Source: Candidatus Rifleibacteriota bacterium (GTDB taxonomy: Bacteria > Muiribacteriota > Ozemobacteria > Ozemobacterales > Ozemobacteraceae). Taken from it: a stretch of DNA of 64,000 nt. Below, piece by piece: positions 62,517 to 64,000 of the stretch (the first letter of the stretch is position 1; each line of letters begins with the position of its first letter). A program made the translations under genes and the position numbers. Under the pieces are notes generated by a model that saw only the letters and a list, made by a program, of their open reading frames with translations, was not told where the DNA came from and searched no databases. The stretch is from positions 1 to 64,000 of the forward strand of contig JADFYG010000003.1 in assembly GCA_015233155.1 (NCBI GenBank), in the 5' to 3' direction.

Positions 62517-64000
62517 TTATTGCCCGAATTTTAAAAGCCCCCGAAGCTTGTTTTTAACTTCATCCTTTTTTTCCTTCATCAGACCAGGACTCTTCAATAC
62601 TTCCGCGCCCTTGTCCATAATCTTTTGCCGGGCTTCAGCCTGTTTAGCTTCATGCGCTTTTCGCTGCTGCGCCACGTCCGCATCAGCGGCAAACACATGC
62701 TGGGACAGCTCTGGCACAATTAAGCTGCGTGGTGCCGGCGAGGGCTTTAACAGACTTCCATCGGCAGCCTTCGTGATCGCAAAAGCGTGACCGGCTGTCA
62801 CTTCCACGTTTTCAGATTCGCCCGTCGGTCGCATCAGCAGTGCTCCCTTTTCGACCGAAACATTCGTTGTGAGCCCCGCGGCGTCATGACGACAACTGAC
62901 GAGCGCTTCGATGCCGCGCAGATAATCCTTCACGCGGAAACAAGCTTCCCCGCCATTTTCAGGAAGACCGACGGCATTCCCGGCATCGGCATCCCTGCCG
63001 CCAGCGGGTTCAATCTTTAAACTTGCACATTTGACGTCGGGTGCGATAGCGACGAAACATCCGCCACCAAGCCATGCTTCTTTTACTTCTCCCTTGCCTA
63101 TGGTTGCAGGGGCCGCGATTCGCGGATACTTCTTGCCTTCGAATGATGGAACGAAAGGCGTTCCTTTGGCATCCTGCAGGGTTTTGTGCAATTCCTGAAT
63201 ATTTCCGATGATGCTGAGTCCCTCACGGACTTTCGCAATGCGTTCCTGAATATTAGGCGCGAGACCCTGTAAAAGCTCTTTCATGCGGGCCCCCGGACCA
63301 TCAAGTTTTAATGGAAGAGACAGACCCTCACCCCGATAACCCGCAATGCCGGCTCCGGATGATGGCAGACTGCCGAGAAGCTGTCCGACCTGGCCGAATC
63401 GTTGTTTGAGATTTTCGAGCGGCTTGAAGACACGCAATGCTCCGAACCCTTCAGCCAATGAACCGTCAAGTTTTATCAGGCCTGGGCCCAGAGCGGCAAG
63501 CCCCTGTCCGGCCTTGATGCGGCGGGACTTTCTTGTTAGAGCGTGGGTCAGTTCAACCTCTCCTTCGTAGACATTGATAGAAGTGCCGCCTCCACAGTTA
63601 TCTACTCCAATCATTAGATTAGGCAGTTCGATCAGCGGTGCGATATTGTCGACGATCTGAACCTCGAACAAAGTGCCTTTAACGCCTGCAATCACGTCGG
63701 CGGTCTGCACCTTGAAATCGCTTCCGGAAACCACCTTGAAAAGAAATGAGCCGCTTTGTGCCTTCAATTTGGTCATGGCGGCCGCACCAGCCACAGCCGG
63801 CACTTCGAATAATGTCTTTTCTTTTACCGCAAGGATGCATGTGTCTTTCAGGACCATCTCGGCTCCGCTGTTGTCAGCAGTCTTAACTTTATCTCCCACG
63901 TCAAGACGTTTGAGCGAGCCCGCGAGCTGTAAATTTGCCGGAACAGTCTTGAAGGAAGGCGCATCCCCCTTTTTCACCTCGACGCTGTTCGTGACTTTTA
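62517..64000 (-). CDS. FecR-domain protein (5' end beyond window)
   Basis: At least 494 residues; the frame stays open to the right edge, so the true start is outside. The N-terminal visible part is a FecR domain: KRLDVGDKVKTADNSGAEMVLKD, FKVQTADVIAGVKGTLFEV, then SINVYEGEVELT and RIKAGQGLAAL. FecR domains lie on the periplasmic side and often regulate sigma factors or bind envelope targets, but many stand alone as here. A long Gly/Ala/Lys-rich region and helical C-terminus follow. No sigma factor gene is in view. Confidence 0.78.
   Translation of the reverse strand, partial: KVTNSVEVKKGDAPSFKTVPANLQLAGSLKRLDVGDKVKTADNSGAEMVLKDTCILAVKEKTLFEVPAVAGAAAMTKLKAQSGSFLFKVVSGSDFKVQTADVIAGVKGTLFEVQIVDNIAPLIELPNLMIGVDNCGGGTSINVYEGEVELTHALTRKSRRIKAGQGLAALGPGLIKLDGSLAEGFGALRVFKPLENLKQRFGQVGQLLGSLPSSGAGIAGYRGEGLSLPLKLDGPGARMKELLQGLAPNIQERIAKVREGLSIIGNIQELHKTLQDAKGTPFVPSFEGKKYPRIAAPATIGKGEVKEAWLGGGCFVAIAPDVKCASLKIEPAGGRDADAGNAVGLPENGGEACFRVKDYLRGIEALVSCRHDAAGLTTNVSVEKGALLMRPTGESENVEVTAGHAFAITKAADGSLLKPSPAPRSLIVPELSQHVFAADADVAQQRKAHEAKQAEARQKIMDKGAEVLKSPGLMKEKKDEVKNKLRGLLKFGQ

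Noticed and set aside
1-64000. CRISPR array, tRNA or rRNA genes
   Set aside because: No regularly spaced repeat series or cloverleaf-type sequence was found by reading.

Overview
The window looks like about 64 kb of chromosome from a diderm, free-living bacterium of moderate G+C, probably an uncultured lineage. A DcaP-like beta-barrel porin argues for an outer membrane. Signalling genes are abundant: a chemoreceptor, an enhancer-binding protein, histidine kinases, response regulators, an HD-GYP protein, a CHASE2 cyclase, and a SpoIIE phosphatase with a STAS protein. Core genes are scattered between them: ribosomal protein L25, CarD, HtpG and glutamine synthetase III. I cannot fix the phylum; Riflebacteria-like or deltaproteobacteria-like groups are only a guess.

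Layout. 1-6.2 kb: secreted phospholipase D-family protein, YjbQ, and a chemoreceptor operon with a sigma54 activator. 6.3-10.4 kb: rplY, carD and a CbiM-CbiQ-CbiO cobalt/nickel importer. 10.5-13 kb: a hybrid sensor kinase broken by an internal deletion. 13-21.4 kb: porin, an ABC-F ATPase with one degenerate ATP site, a 2-hydroxyacid dehydrogenase, and three TPR proteins plus a 55-codon gene. 21.4-28.7 kb: a sugar importer whose binding protein is fused to a permease, a second permease, a BadF-type sugar kinase and murQ, which together read as a MurNAc recovery operon, followed by a two-CW protein and a SpoIID-like protein.

28.7-36.6 kb, minus strand, is the most interesting part: a RiPP (modified peptide) cassette. 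It has two related Cys/Gly-rich precursor peptides, each with its own near-identical promoter, then a PqqD-like carrier, two radical SAM/SPASM enzymes, a Ser-His S26 peptidase, an HPr-kinase-like protein, an ABC exporter and a nucleotidyltransferase. The radical SAM pair, PqqD and HprK-like core resembles the computationally defined SynChlorMet (Scm) cassette. The second precursor carries a one-base slip in a C7 tract.

36.8-49.6 kb: membrane PAS histidine kinase, two receiver-only regulators, GAF/HD-GYP protein, zincin, HtpG, zinc-ribbon membrane protein, a polytopic membrane protein, SpoIIE phosphatase and STAS protein. 49.7-57.6 kb: glutamine synthetase III behind a strong promoter, a B12-binding-type radical SAM protein, a GH39-like glycosidase, a small excisionase-type HTH gene and a ferredoxin-like protein. 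57.6-64 kb: a CHASE2-adenylate cyclase split by a one-base slip in a C11 tract, a pyrimidine-dimer glycosylase, a PIN/ribbon-helix-helix toxin-antitoxin pair and a FecR-domain gene that runs off the right edge.

No tRNA, rRNA, CRISPR array or intact insertion sequence was recognised.
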